This document shows positions 1 through 7,197 of a DNA stretch of 9,946 nucleotides, piece after piece. Where the stretch lies: the NCBI GenBank assembly GCA_031264715.1, contig JAISDP010000332.1:1-9946 (forward strand), in the 5' to 3' direction. The stretch comes from Bacteroidales bacterium (lineage in GTDB: Bacteria > Bacteroidota > Bacteroidia > Bacteroidales > UBA4181). The position numbers were made by a program, and so were the translations under genes. The stretch's first letter is position 1. The number at the start of each line of letters is the position of its first letter. Under the pieces are notes generated by a model. It was not told the DNA's origin, did no database searches, and saw only the letters and a list, made by a program, of their open reading frames with translations.

Positions 1-693
1 GTTACGCCCGACAGCTATTCGAAGAGCGAAGCGCTGCCGGTAGTGTATTTGCTGCATGGGTACGGCGACAGTTACGCCGACGGATGGATCAAAAAGGGTA
101 AAGGGTTTGAACAGTTGGCCGACTTGTACCGGGTAATCATCGTGTGTCCCGATGGCGGCGTCAGCAGTTGGTATTTCGATAGCCCCATAGATAAGGATTT
201 CCGGTATGAAACCTACATTGTCAAGGAACTGGTTTCGTGGATCGACGGGCATTACCATACCATTGCCTCGCCCAAGGGACGTGGAATCACCGGTTTGAGC
301 ATGGGCGGGCACGGGGCGCTGTATCTTGCCATCCGCCACCAGGATGTGTTCGGCACGGCGGGCAGCATGAGCGGCGGTGTGGATATACGCCCGTTTCCCA
401 ACAATTGGGACATTGCCAAACGCTTGGGAACGTATGCGCAATACCCCGACAATTGGGAGAAAAACACGGTAGTGAACATGGTGCACCTGCTCGCGCCTGG
501 TTCGCTGGCCATGATTATCGACTGCGGTTCGGACGATTTCTTCTACAGGGTGAATTGCCGGTTGCACGAGGAATTGCTCTACAGGAATATTCCGCACGAT
601 TTTATATCGCGTCCCGGGGCACACAATTGGGAGTATTGGAAAAACGCCATCAAATATCAATTGTTGTTTATGAGTAATTTCTTCAGCCAATAG
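1..693 (+). CDS. Esterase-family alpha/beta hydrolase, 5' end outside window
   Basis: This is a serine hydrolase of the putative esterase family (FrmB/esterase D/feruloyl-esterase-like fold), which would hydrolyse an ester; the substrate cannot be told. The frame is open from base 1, so the GTG at 43 is internal and the gene starts upstream. Numbering codons from base 1, the oxyanion-side motif LLHGYG is at about 17-22, the nucleophile elbow GLSMGG carries Ser100, acidic residues that may supply the catalytic Asp lie in DCGSDD (178-179), and the catalytic His208 is in GAHNWEYW. The 231 visible residues cover nearly the whole catalytic domain; about 40-60 N-terminal residues, probably with a signal peptide, are missing. 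It ends 82 bases before the next gene's likely start, which has its own promoter. Family call is firm, substrate unknown. Confidence 0.9.
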   Translation, partial: VTPDSYSKSEALPVVYLLHGYGDSYADGWIKKGKGFEQLADLYRVIIVCPDGGVSSWYFDSPIDKDFRYETYIVKELVSWIDGHYHTIASPKGRGITGLSMGGHGALYLAIRHQDVFGTAGSMSGGVDIRPFPNNWDIAKRLGTYAQYPDNWEKNTVVNMVHLLAPGSLAMIIDCGSDDFFYRVNCRLHEELLYRNIPHDFISRPGAHNWEYWKNAIKYQLLFMSNFFSQ

Positions 694-716
694 CGGTATG
701 GCATCCATATAAAATG

Positions 717-724
717 TATTTTTG
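717..724 (+). promoter_or_regulatory. Bacteroidetes -7 box before the S9 peptidase
   Basis: TATTTTTG matches the Bacteroidetes sigma-ABfr -7 consensus TAnnTTTG exactly. A clear TTTG -33 element is not seen at the usual distance. The box overlaps the alternative TTG/ATG starts at 722 and 728, which argues that translation begins at the ATG at 776. Confidence 0.55.
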
Positions 725-775
725 CAAATGTTTCCCGGTTTCCCGGTGCGAGCCGTACCATTAAATAACTTTCTC

Positions 776-2881
776 ATGAAATATGTTCGCCATTTTGTCA
801 TCACATTAGGTTTTGCGGCCTTGTTCAATAGTTGTGTGCCGAAATCGCAGGCGCCTGCCAATCAATCGGCTGTCATATCCGAACAGCCGGCAGCATTGAC
901 CGAGCAGGAAATTGCAGGAAAAAAGCTGACTCCCGAAATCCTCTGGAAATTCGGAAGAGTCGGAGAGTATGTTGTTTCGCCCGACGGCAAAACCGTGGCC
1001 TATACCGTATCCCGTTACAGTTTGGACGAAAACCGCGGCCGGACTGCCATATGGAGCATACCGGCCAGCGGCGGCGAAGCGGTATGCCTCACGGCCGATG
1101 TGGCCGCCAGTTGTGTTAACCCGAGATGGCAACCGTCAGGACGCCTGGCATACCTCAGTGCAGCCCAAGACGGTATGCAGATTTGGGACATGAATCCCAA
1201 CGGTTCGGACAAACGACAGGTTTCGTACATCGAAAAGGGCATGAACGGTTTCGAATACAGTCCCACGGGCGATGTGGTGATGTACATGAAGGATGTGCCC
1301 CTCGGCGACAGTCCGCACGATCTTTACCCGGACCTGCCTCAATCCAACGCCATCACGTCCGATGATATGATGTACCGCCATTGGGACGATTGGACAGACT
1401 ATGCCGTGAGCCATGTCTGGGCAGGGCACATCGAAAGCGGCGTGCTTCGTTCAGGACACGACATCATGGAAGGCGAACCCTACGATGCTCCTACAGCCCC
1501 GTACTTCGATGCTTCGGAAATAGCCTGGAGTCCCGACGGCAAATTTATTGCATACACTTGTAAAAAACTGAAAGGGAAGGAATATGCATTAAGCACCAAC
1601 ACCGATATTTACTTGTTTGATATCGAAAATGGCACTACCAAAAACATCAGCGACGGGATGCCGGGATATGACAAATATCCTGTTTTCTCGCCCGATGGTA
1701 GCATGATCGCCTTCCAGAGCATGGCCACTCCCGGTTACGAAGCCGACAAGGAACGCTTAATGGTTTACCGCCTGGCAACAGGAGAAACGGAAGATATGAC
1801 GGCACGCTACGACAACAATGCCGCACATTTCGTGTGGACTGCCGATAGTCGCGACATTCGGTTTATCAGCGCTGTACGTGCTACCTGTCAGATATATTCG
1901 GTAAATGTCGCTTCCAAAACCATCAGGCCCGTCACCAGGGGAAAACATGATATTACAGGGTTTGCCGCGGCAGGCGATCAGCTGGTATGCAACAAAACGA
2001 CCATGAGCATGGCCACGGAATTGTTTATGGTGGATCCGCAAACCGGCGAAGAGAAGCAGTTGACCTTCACCAACAAGAATGTCTACGATGCTGTGAAAAT
2101 GGGGAATGTAGAAGAACGTACCGTAAAAACCACCGACGGCAAGGATATGCTTGTATGGATGGTGTACCCGCCCGATTTCGATCCTTCGAAGAGATACCCC
2201 GCGTTGCTGTATTGCCAGGGGGGGCCGCAAAGCACTGTCAGCCAGTTTTTCTCGTTCCGGTGGAACCTGCAATTGATGGCTGCCAACGGTTACATTATCG
2301 TGGCTCCCAACCGTCGCGGTTTGCCATCGTTCGGGCAGGAATGGAACCGGCAAATATCTGGCGACTATGGCGGACAAAATATGCGCGACTACCTTAGCGC
2401 CATTGATGCCGTGAAAAAAGAGCCTTATGTGGACGAAGACCGCTTGGGCGCCATAGGCGCAAGCTATGGCGGATTTTCGGTTTATTGGCTGGCCGGGCAT
2501 CACGAGAAACGGTTCAAGACATTCATCGCGCATTGCGGCATGTTCAATTTCGAAAGCCAATATGGTTCCACCGAAGAATATTGGTTCCCGAACTTCGACC
2601 TGGGCGGTCCCTATTGGGAAAAACCGCGGCCGAAAAGCTACGATTTTTCACCGCATCTGGCAGTCGACAAATGGGATACTCCGATTATGGTGATCCATGG
2701 CGCAAAGGATTTCCGCGTGCCCTATACCGAAGGGTTACAGGCGTTCAATGCAGCGCAGTTGCGTGGAATACCAAGCCGCCTGCTCATCTTCCCCGAGGAA
2801 GGTCACTGGATACTGAAACCACAGGATGCCGTGCTTTGGCAGCGCGAATTTTTCAGGTGGCTGGATAAATGGCTGAAGTAA
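776..2881 (+). CDS. S9 family dipeptidyl-peptidase 5-like lipoprotein
   Basis: Serine exopeptidase of the prolyl oligopeptidase family (S9), closest in my recall to Porphyromonas gingivalis DPP5, which removes dipeptides from oligopeptides in the periplasm. I chose the ATG at 776 (701 residues) because it begins a lipoprotein signal peptide: MKYVRHF, a hydrophobic stretch, then LFNSC with Cys20 as the lipidation site. No acidic run follows Cys20, so the periplasmic side is more likely than the cell surface. The N-terminal half is a beta-propeller with PD40-like SPDGK-type repeats near residues 68, 250 and 304. The catalytic half has GASYGG (Ser563), HGAKD (Asp645) and EEGHW (His677), with the DPP5-like blocks YCQGGPQ and QISGDYGGQNMRDY. 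Length fits the family. It likely serves peptide scavenging in an organism using amino acids. Confidence 0.93.
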   Translation: MKYVRHFVITLGFAALFNSCVPKSQAPANQSAVISEQPAALTEQEIAGKKLTPEILWKFGRVGEYVVSPDGKTVAYTVSRYSLDENRGRTAIWSIPASGGEAVCLTADVAASCVNPRWQPSGRLAYLSAAQDGMQIWDMNPNGSDKRQVSYIEKGMNGFEYSPTGDVVMYMKDVPLGDSPHDLYPDLPQSNAITSDDMMYRHWDDWTDYAVSHVWAGHIESGVLRSGHDIMEGEPYDAPTAPYFDASEIAWSPDGKFIAYTCKKLKGKEYALSTNTDIYLFDIENGTTKNISDGMPGYDKYPVFSPDGSMIAFQSMATPGYEADKERLMVYRLATGETEDMTARYDNNAAHFVWTADSRDIRFISAVRATCQIYSVNVASKTIRPVTRGKHDITGFAAAGDQLVCNKTTMSMATELFMVDPQTGEEKQLTFTNKNVYDAVKMGNVEERTVKTTDGKDMLVWMVYPPDFDPSKRYPALLYCQGGPQSTVSQFFSFRWNLQLMAANGYIIVAPNRRGLPSFGQEWNRQISGDYGGQNMRDYLSAIDAVKKEPYVDEDRLGAIGASYGGFSVYWLAGHHEKRFKTFIAHCGMFNFESQYGSTEEYWFPNFDLGGPYWEKPRPKSYDFSPHLAVDKWDTPIMVIHGAKDFRVPYTEGLQAFNAAQLRGIPSRLLIFPEEGHWILKPQDAVLWQREFFRWLDKWLK

Positions 2882-2905
2882 GTGATGATGACAGTTGGCG
2901 CAGTC

Positions 2906-2917
2906 AACAGTACTGTT
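2906..2917. repeat. 12-bp perfect palindrome upstream of pyrH
   Basis: AACAGTACTGTT is a perfect palindrome in the 73-base gap between the peptidase and pyrH. It could be an operator or chance; there is no T-tract after it, so it is not an obvious terminator. Confidence 0.3.
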
Positions 2918-2954
2918 TGGCTCGGCGTAATCAATCAGAAATCAAAAATCAAAA

Positions 2955-3662
2955 ATGATTAAATATAAAAGCGTATTATTAAAACTGAGCGGAGAGGCTT
3001 TGATGGCCGATCAACCCGCAGGTATCGACACCAGCCGACTGATGGAGTATGCCGGGCGAATCAGGGAAGCTGCCGCAATGGGGGTACGTATAGGTATCGT
3101 CTTCGGTGGTGGTAATATTTTCCGTGGATTGAAAGGTGTTGATAAAGGTTTCGATCGTGTAAAAGGCGACTACATGGGAATGTTGGCCACAGTGATCAAC
3201 GGACTGGCGATACAGTCGGCATTGGAGAGCTTGGGCGTCAAGGCGCGTTTGTTCACAGCTATCCGTATGGAGCCTGTGGGCGAAGGATACAGCAAACCGC
3301 GTGTGATGGAAGCCCTGGATCGTGGTGAACTGGTCATTTTCGCAGGCGGAACGGGCAACCCCTATTTCACTACCGATACTGCCTCGGCTTTGCGCGCTGT
3401 GGAAATGGAAGCCGAAGTACTGCTCAAGGGCACCCGCGTGGATGGCGTATACTCGGCCGATCCCGAAAAAGACCCTGCCGCCGTCAAGTTCGACGCGCTC
3501 ACTTTCGACGAAGCCTACAACCGCAACCTGAAAGTGATGGACATGACTTCGTTTACCATGTGCAAGGAGAACAATATGCCGATCATTGTTTTCGACATGA
3601 ACAGGGAAGGCGAATTGAGCCGGGTATTGCGGGGCGAAAATGTCGGAACGATTGTAAAGTAA
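2955..3662 (+). CDS. pyrH: UMP kinase (uridylate kinase)
   Basis: Cytosolic enzyme of pyrimidine synthesis, converting UMP and ATP to UDP and ADP; bacterial members belong to the amino acid kinase fold and are hexameric. The 235 residues match the usual length. Seen motifs are LLKLSGEALM at 8-17, the glycine-rich GGGNIFRG near 51-58, the RMEPVGEGY region near 104-112, the nucleotide-site block FAGGTGNPYFTTDTAS near 129-144 and LLKGTRVDGVYSADP near 156-170. The ATG at 2955 is the conserved start, preceded by an A-rich stretch with direct ATCAAAA copies and no Shine-Dalgarno, normal for this phylum. In many bacteria frr follows pyrH; here a gene stub and a GyrI-like gene follow instead, pointing to local rearrangement. 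Confidence 0.97.
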   Translation: MIKYKSVLLKLSGEALMADQPAGIDTSRLMEYAGRIREAAAMGVRIGIVFGGGNIFRGLKGVDKGFDRVKGDYMGMLATVINGLAIQSALESLGVKARLFTAIRMEPVGEGYSKPRVMEALDRGELVIFAGGTGNPYFTTDTASALRAVEMEAEVLLKGTRVDGVYSADPEKDPAAVKFDALTFDEAYNRNLKVMDMTSFTMCKENNMPIIVFDMNREGELSRVLRGENVGTIVK

Positions 3663-3697
3663 TCGATGATCCGGTTCATTTCATAAAACGTACAAAT

Positions 3698-3781
3698 ATG
3701 GACTTTAAAGAATTGATAAAATTACGTCAAACTGTCCGGGGGATCTTCATGGAGGAACAAAGCAATGAGCATAGATTATAA
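3698..3781 (+). pseudogene. N-terminal stub resembling a nitroreductase
   Basis: A 27-codon reading frame starts MDFKELIKLRQTVRG, which resembles the N-terminus of nitroreductase-family flavoproteins (typical pattern M-[DN]-F-x-E-L-[IAV]-x-x-R-x-[ST]-V-R). After about 14 residues the match stops and the frame ends inside the start of the GyrI-like gene, with which it overlaps by 17 bases. The rest of a nitroreductase (FMN-binding core of 150 or more residues) is nowhere in the following bases. I read it as the remnant of a gene cut by the arrival of the downstream gene. With only 14 residues the family call is uncertain, and it could instead be a short leader ORF. Confidence 0.45.
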
Positions 3782-4397
3782 GAAAACCGAAAAGGAACTG
3801 TATCAACCCGGGACAAAGCCGTCCGTCGTTGATGTGCCGGAGATGCTTTTCATCGCTGTTGACGGCAAAGGCAACCCGAACACAGGCGCGGAGTATTCTG
3901 CCGCCGTTGAGTTGTTATATGGACTTTCCTATACGATCAAGATGGGAAATAAGAAAATCCTGGAATACGTGGTGCCGCCGCTTGAAGGATTTTGGGGCGT
4001 GACCGGCGATTTCAAAGGCGGTGGCGCGGCTATACCCGATAAAGACAGGTTTGTATGGACGGCGCTCATACGTCAGCCCGATTTTGTCACGACAGAGATG
4101 TTTGAGAATGTCAAGAGCACGCTCGCGAAGAAAAAGCCGAACCTTGACGTCTCAAAGGCGCGGCTCGAAACCATCAACGAGGGTTTATGCGTTCAGGTCA
4201 TGCATATCGGCCCGTATGACGACGAACCCGCGACGGTAGCCATGCTTGACAAATTTGCCGACCAAAACGGTTTCGTCATCGACATAAACGACATTCGCCG
4301 TCACCACGAGATTTACCTCTCCGACCCGCGTAAAGTCGCGCCGGAAAAACTTAAAACAGTGCTCCGACACCCGATAAAGTTAAGGTTTTATATATAA
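3765..4397 (+). CDS. GyrI-like small-molecule-binding domain protein
   Basis: A 210-residue protein with the GyrI-like (SHS2/BacR effector-binding type) pattern, one of the stand-alone members without a DNA-binding domain. The start MSIDYKKTEKELYQPG, the block AVDGKGNPNTG near 29-39, the core PPLEGFWG near 75-82, and the C-terminal HIGPYDDEP and HHEIYLSDPRKV blocks fit the family. Such domains bind small hydrophobic or cationic compounds and can act as sequestering, drug-sensing or hydrolytic proteins; the ligand here is unknown. The ATG at 3765 has a strong Shine-Dalgarno (GGAGG at 3751-3755), unlike the housekeeping genes around it, and the gene interrupts a nitroreductase-like stub. Both suggest acquisition, possibly from a Firmicute-like donor, though this is inference. 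Confidence 0.85.
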   Translation: MSIDYKKTEKELYQPGTKPSVVDVPEMLFIAVDGKGNPNTGAEYSAAVELLYGLSYTIKMGNKKILEYVVPPLEGFWGVTGDFKGGGAAIPDKDRFVWTALIRQPDFVTTEMFENVKSTLAKKKPNLDVSKARLETINEGLCVQVMHIGPYDDEPATVAMLDKFADQNGFVIDINDIRRHHEIYLSDPRKVAPEKLKTVLRHPIKLRFYI

Positions 4398-4405
4398 ATA
4401 ACCTG

Positions 4406-4454
4406 TCAATATAATATTTATATCATATAATGAGATGAATATGCATTATATTGA
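4406..4454. repeat. AT-rich inverted repeat after the GyrI-like gene
   Basis: TCAATATAAT (4406-4415) and its exact complement ATTATATTGA (4445-4454) flank a 29-base AT-rich core that itself contains short complementary pieces (TCAT/ATGA). It begins 9 bases after the GyrI-like stop. It may be a weak transcript-end hairpin or the edge of the acquired segment; no T-tract follows. Confidence 0.5.
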
Positions 4455-4500
4455 GTACCGATTTGAAACAAATTTGACAGTTTTCACGTATAACGTAGGG

Positions 4501-4524
4501 GATGTATCCGTTTGTCGGTACATC
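4501..4524 (+). promoter_or_regulatory. Leader hairpin upstream of the YjbQ gene
   Basis: GATGTA-T-CCG (4501-4510) pairs with CGGTACATC (4516-4524) with one bulged T and a five-base loop. It lies 24 bases before the ATG at 4549. With no T-tract after it, it is more likely a 5' leader structure or operator than a terminator. Function unknown. Confidence 0.4.
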
Positions 4525-4548
4525 TGATGATTAATAAAGTTACGGATC

Positions 4549-4965
4549 ATGAAGAGTTATAGAAAGGAATTGTGGTTTGACATACCGTCACGGCGCGGAT
4601 TTGTCAACATCACGCCCGACGTAAGGCAATGTTTGTCGGAAAGCGGCATCAAGGAAGGGTTGGCGCTGGTAAACGCAATGCATATCACCGCCAGCGTTTT
4701 TATCAACGATGACGAAAGCGGGCTGCACCATGATATGGAAGTATGGCTCGAAAAGCTGGTTCCCGAAAAACCGCACAATCAGTACCGGCACAATACATAC
4801 GAGGATAATGCCGACGCTCACTTGAAACGTTCGGTAATGGGACGCGAAGTAGTAGTGGCCATCACCAATGGCGAACTGGATTTTGGCCCGTGGGAACAAA
4901 TATTTTACGGTGAATTTGACGGGAAACGCCGCAAGCGCGTCCTGGTGAAAATCGTTGGGGAATAA
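4549..4965 (+). CDS. YjbQ/UPF0047 family protein
   Basis: A 138-residue protein of the UPF0047 (YjbQ) family, full length. Escherichia coli YjbQ has weak thiamine-phosphate synthase activity, so databases call these secondary thiamine-phosphate synthases; the true role is unsettled. Visible family blocks are HITASVFINDDESG near 46-59, EVWLEKLVP near 65-73, YRHNTYEDNADAHLKRSVMG near 79-98 with the conserved histidines, and the C-terminal FGPWEQIFYGEFDG near 116-129. The protein is small, without a signal peptide, so cytosolic. It is followed after 21 bases by the TPR gene and may share its transcript; the gap holds a short inverted repeat (ACATTT/AAATGT). No thiamine genes or TPP riboswitch are visible nearby. 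Confidence 0.92.
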   Translation: MKSYRKELWFDIPSRRGFVNITPDVRQCLSESGIKEGLALVNAMHITASVFINDDESGLHHDMEVWLEKLVPEKPHNQYRHNTYEDNADAHLKRSVMGREVVVAITNGELDFGPWEQIFYGEFDGKRRKRVLVKIVGE

Positions 4966-4986
4966 CATTTTAATTCATTAAATGTC

Positions 4987-5910
4987 ATGCAAAAGATACT
5001 TGTAATCATTAGTCTTATATGGATGGGCGTACCTGCAAAGGCGCAGACGACCCTGATCAATGCGCTCCAGTTGTTGCAACAAAAAAATTACGTTTCGGCG
5101 CTGGACATTTGTAACTCTTTGCTTGCCGAAACGTCCGGCGATCCGTCCGTACTGGGCGTGCGTTCGCAGGTATACACTGCCATGGGCAAGTACGACCTGG
5201 CAGCGCAGGATGCCGACAAAGCGATTTCGATTGACAATGCGTCCGACCGGGCACATTATGCTAAGGCCGAACTGTTGTTCGCGCAGAAGGATTACAGTCA
5301 GGCATTGCAGCAATACAACGCTGCCATCACGACAAATGCGCAGATGACCGAAGCCCATGCAGGTAAAGCCCGTGCATTGATGGGTCTGCAGAACTACAAG
5401 GATGCCATGAAAGTGACGGAAGATGCATTGAAAACCTTTTCAGATGATGCGGAACTGTATTTTATACGCGGGTTATTGAATTATCAGCGCGGAAAACTGA
5501 AATATGCCGTCGAGGATTATGACAAGGCATTGTCCATCAATGCTAACTGGAATTCATACCAGGTGTTTCTTAACTGTGGACTTGCCAACGAAGCGCTTCT
5601 AAGGCCGGACTTGGCCATGCAGGACTATACAAGGGCGATAATGGTCGATCCCAATAATCCGGGTGGTTATGTGGCTCGCGGCAATATGCAATATAACCTT
5701 GCAAAATACCAGGAAGCCGCTGAAGATTTCAAAAAGGCAGAGATTTTAAGTCCTGACAACTCGGTGATTAGTTATAATGTTGGCATGGCATATTATAGGG
5801 GCGACGACAGAGCTTCGGCATGTCGATATTTCCAGAAATCGTGTTCGCAGGGCAATAGCAATGCCTGCAAGATGGTGGTATTGAATTGCTCCGACAGGAA
5901 AATCAATTAA
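4987..5910 (+). CDS. Exported tetratricopeptide-repeat protein
   Basis: A 307-residue protein with a signal peptide (MQKILVIISLIWMGVPAKAQ, likely cleaved after AKA or AQ near residue 20) followed by about seven TPR units. Repeat hallmarks such as GKYDLAAQDADKAISID, KDYSQALQQYNAAI, GKLKYAVEDYDKALSIN and AKYQEAAEDFKKAEILSP are spaced about 34 residues apart. The last unit contains DRASACRYFQKSCSQGNSNA, near Sel1/TPR variants, and there are several cysteines near the C-terminus (SCSQGNSNACKMVVLNCS) that could form disulfides in the periplasm. TPR proteins act as scaffolds; the partner is unknown. It probably shares a transcript with the YjbQ gene. The start at 4987 is set by the signal peptide. 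Confidence 0.9.
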   Translation: MQKILVIISLIWMGVPAKAQTTLINALQLLQQKNYVSALDICNSLLAETSGDPSVLGVRSQVYTAMGKYDLAAQDADKAISIDNASDRAHYAKAELLFAQKDYSQALQQYNAAITTNAQMTEAHAGKARALMGLQNYKDAMKVTEDALKTFSDDAELYFIRGLLNYQRGKLKYAVEDYDKALSINANWNSYQVFLNCGLANEALLRPDLAMQDYTRAIMVDPNNPGGYVARGNMQYNLAKYQEAAEDFKKAEILSPDNSVISYNVGMAYYRGDDRASACRYFQKSCSQGNSNACKMVVLNCSDRKIN

Positions 5911-5952
5911 GTTCAAAGTTGCAGATCAATGTTCAGGGTTACGGGCTTTGTC

Positions 5953-5960
5953 TAACTTTG
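5953..5960 (+). promoter_or_regulatory. Possible -7 box in the TPR-ferredoxin gap
   Basis: TAACTTTG fits TAnnTTTG. There is no good -33 TTTG at the right distance. A transcript from here would carry a leader of about 130 bases before the ferredoxin; a second, nearer box lies at 6056. Confidence 0.3.
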
Positions 5961-6055
5961 CCTTTAAATTTGAAATTTTATCAAGACTCAATCTAAAATA
6001 GGGCTGTTGGGCGTAAAAAACCTGTGAAAAATATCCCCGGTAAAAAAAAAGCATA

Positions 6056-6063
6056 TACATTTG
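6056..6063 (+). promoter_or_regulatory. Bacteroidetes -7 box for the ferredoxin gene
   Basis: TACATTTG matches TAnnTTTG exactly and lies 31 bases before the ATG at 6095, a typical leader length. A near-match to the -33 element (TGTG, 6033-6036) sits 19 bases upstream. Confidence 0.6.
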
Positions 6064-6094
6064 TCCGGTAATTTAATCATAAAAATATAAAGAA

Positions 6095-6262
6095 ATGGCA
6101 CATGTAATTAGTGATGACTGCACCGCTTGCGGCACTTGCATTAGCGAATGTCCGGTAGAAGCAATATCAGAAGGCGATATCTATAAAATAGATCCCGATG
6201 TTTGTACCGATTGCGGCGCTTGTGCTGACGTATGTCCCGTAGAGGCAATTCACCCTGCATAA
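6095..6262 (+). CDS. 2[4Fe-4S] bacterial-type ferredoxin
   Basis: A 55-residue low-potential electron carrier of the clostridial type, cytosolic, used by anaerobes with pyruvate:ferredoxin oxidoreductase, hydrogenase and similar enzymes. Translation from the ATG at 6095 gives two complete cluster motifs CxxCxxCxxxCP: Cys9, 12, 15, 19 and Cys37, 40, 43, 47, each followed by the usual VEAI. The internal two-fold symmetry and the length are exactly those of the family. It is a single-gene unit with its own -7 box at 6056 and an intrinsic terminator at 6291. All eight cluster ligands are present, so it should be functional. The call is very secure; the partner enzyme is not in the window. Confidence 0.97.
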   Translation: MAHVISDDCTACGTCISECPVEAISEGDIYKIDPDVCTDCGACADVCPVEAIHPA

Positions 6263-6290
6263 GCTTTTAAGACAGTCTACAAAAAAATAG

Positions 6291-6315
6291 AAGCTCGCAA
6301 CAAGCGGGCTTTTTT
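6291..6315 (+). terminator. Intrinsic terminator after the ferredoxin gene
   Basis: AAGCTCGC (6291-6298) pairs with GCGGGCTT (6304-6311), eight pairs including one G-T, with loop AACAA, followed by a run of six T. An A-rich tract lies on the other side, so it could also stop transcripts from the right. Confidence 0.85.
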
Positions 6316-6386
6316 GCATTATCATAGAATCCTTTTTCCGAAATCATTGTCAAGACTACATTTACTTAAACCCAAACCCTAATTTT

Positions 6387-6554
6387 TTAGGTAATAGAGA
6401 TTTTCATTTGCTTGAGTAGTGTCTCTGTCGATTTGTTAATTTCCGAAGTTACGTATTCATTTGGGCTGAATTTTATTTTCTTGACAGTTTTCAAATGTTC
6501 ATCGAAAAAGTAATTGAATTCTATCAACTGAAATTCCCGCTCTATTATAACCAT
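6387..6554 (-). CDS. Small unrecognised protein or 3' gene fragment
   Basis: On the minus strand an ATG at 6554 opens a 55-codon frame ending at TAA (6387-6389). The product starts MVIIEREFQLIEFNYFF and ends KQMKISIT; it is charged, with no recognised domain, and the second half (about 40-53) could be a short amphipathic helix. The frame is open upstream of the ATG to about 6603, almost exactly where the SDR remnant begins on the other strand, so it may be the C-terminal end of a longer gene cut at that junction rather than a full small gene. A weak hairpin (CCTAA/TTAGG) overlaps its stop. No promoter was seen for it. Together with the flanking sequence it fills the 6316-6600 gap, where I see nothing else. 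Confidence 0.35.
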   Translation of the reverse strand: MVIIEREFQLIEFNYFFDEHLKTVKKIKFSPNEYVTSEINKSTETLLKQMKISIT

Positions 6555-6599
6555 ATGTAAAGGAATATTTTTTATGTACCGGAAAAATAGCCATATAAG

Positions 6600-7194
6600 T
6601 CAGCGATAGAAGCAATGGGCGAAGCCTTGTCTGGAACAAACAAGCCGATAATTGTTACCGGCGGCATTCTGGGATTGCCCGAAACAAACGGATTCGCCAC
6701 CGAAGCAGATGCAGCTCCCGACTTTCCGAGGTCTTCCGAAGCCGCTGCAATGGCATTAACGCTTCAGTCGTCCGCCTGTCGCCTTCGGTACACGGCAAGG
6801 GCGAAAAGGGTTTTGTCCCTTTCATTATAGGACAGGCACTCAGGAATGGAGTGTCTGCATACGTGGAAGACGGCAATAATCGCTGGCCTGCCATACACCG
6901 GTTAGATGCGGCGCACCTGTACCGTCTGGCTGTGGAAAAGGGGATAAAAGGTGCACGATATAATGGCGTTGCCGAAGAAGGAATCAAAATACGTGAAATT
7001 GCCGAATTGACAGGCAAAACATTGAACCTCCCCGTTAAATCCAATACGGGAGAAGAAGCCGCACGCCATTTTGAATGGATGATACGCTTTATCGGATTCG
7101 ACGAACCGGCAACAAGTTTAAAACGCAGGAACTGCTTGGCTGGAAGCCAAAGCATATTGGTTTACTGGAAGACATGGAAGAAAACTATTTTTAA
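6600..7194 (+). pseudogene. SDR/NAD-dependent epimerase-like oxidoreductase, broken
   Basis: Remnant of a sugar-epimerase-like extended SDR protein. The match begins abruptly as SAIEAMGEALSG at 6600, so the N-terminal third with the NAD(P)-binding GxxGxxG is absent. The first piece runs in one frame to about 6755 (SSEAAAMAL). The next piece, NGINASVVRLSPSVHGKG through the WPAIHRLDAA and ARYNGVAEEGIKIREIAE blocks, is in another frame, with a few codons apparently lost at the joint. At about 7122 a missing A in the A-run shifts the frame again; the true C-terminus QELLGWKPKHIGLLEDM then reads to a TAA at 7192-7194. Parts of it therefore appear as separate frames at 6615-6830 and 6851-7219. It cannot make a working enzyme. 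Confidence 0.88.
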
Positions 7195-7197
7195 CCA

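Noticed and set aside
722..775. Earlier starts (TTG 722, ATG 728) for the S9 peptidase
   Set aside because: They overlap the -7 box and would place extra residues before a clean lipoprotein signal peptide.
1757..2560. 267-codon frame on the minus strand
   Set aside because: It lies fully inside the S9 peptidase gene, shows no recognisable motif, and results from the codon bias of the true gene.
4400..4548. TPP riboswitch before the YjbQ gene
   Set aside because: The conserved thi-box blocks (CUGAGA and the P4/P5 motif) are not seen; only a small hairpin is present.
4588..4968. 126-codon minus-strand frame opposite the YjbQ gene
   Set aside because: The plus-strand product is a clear full-length family member; the reverse frame has no family pattern.
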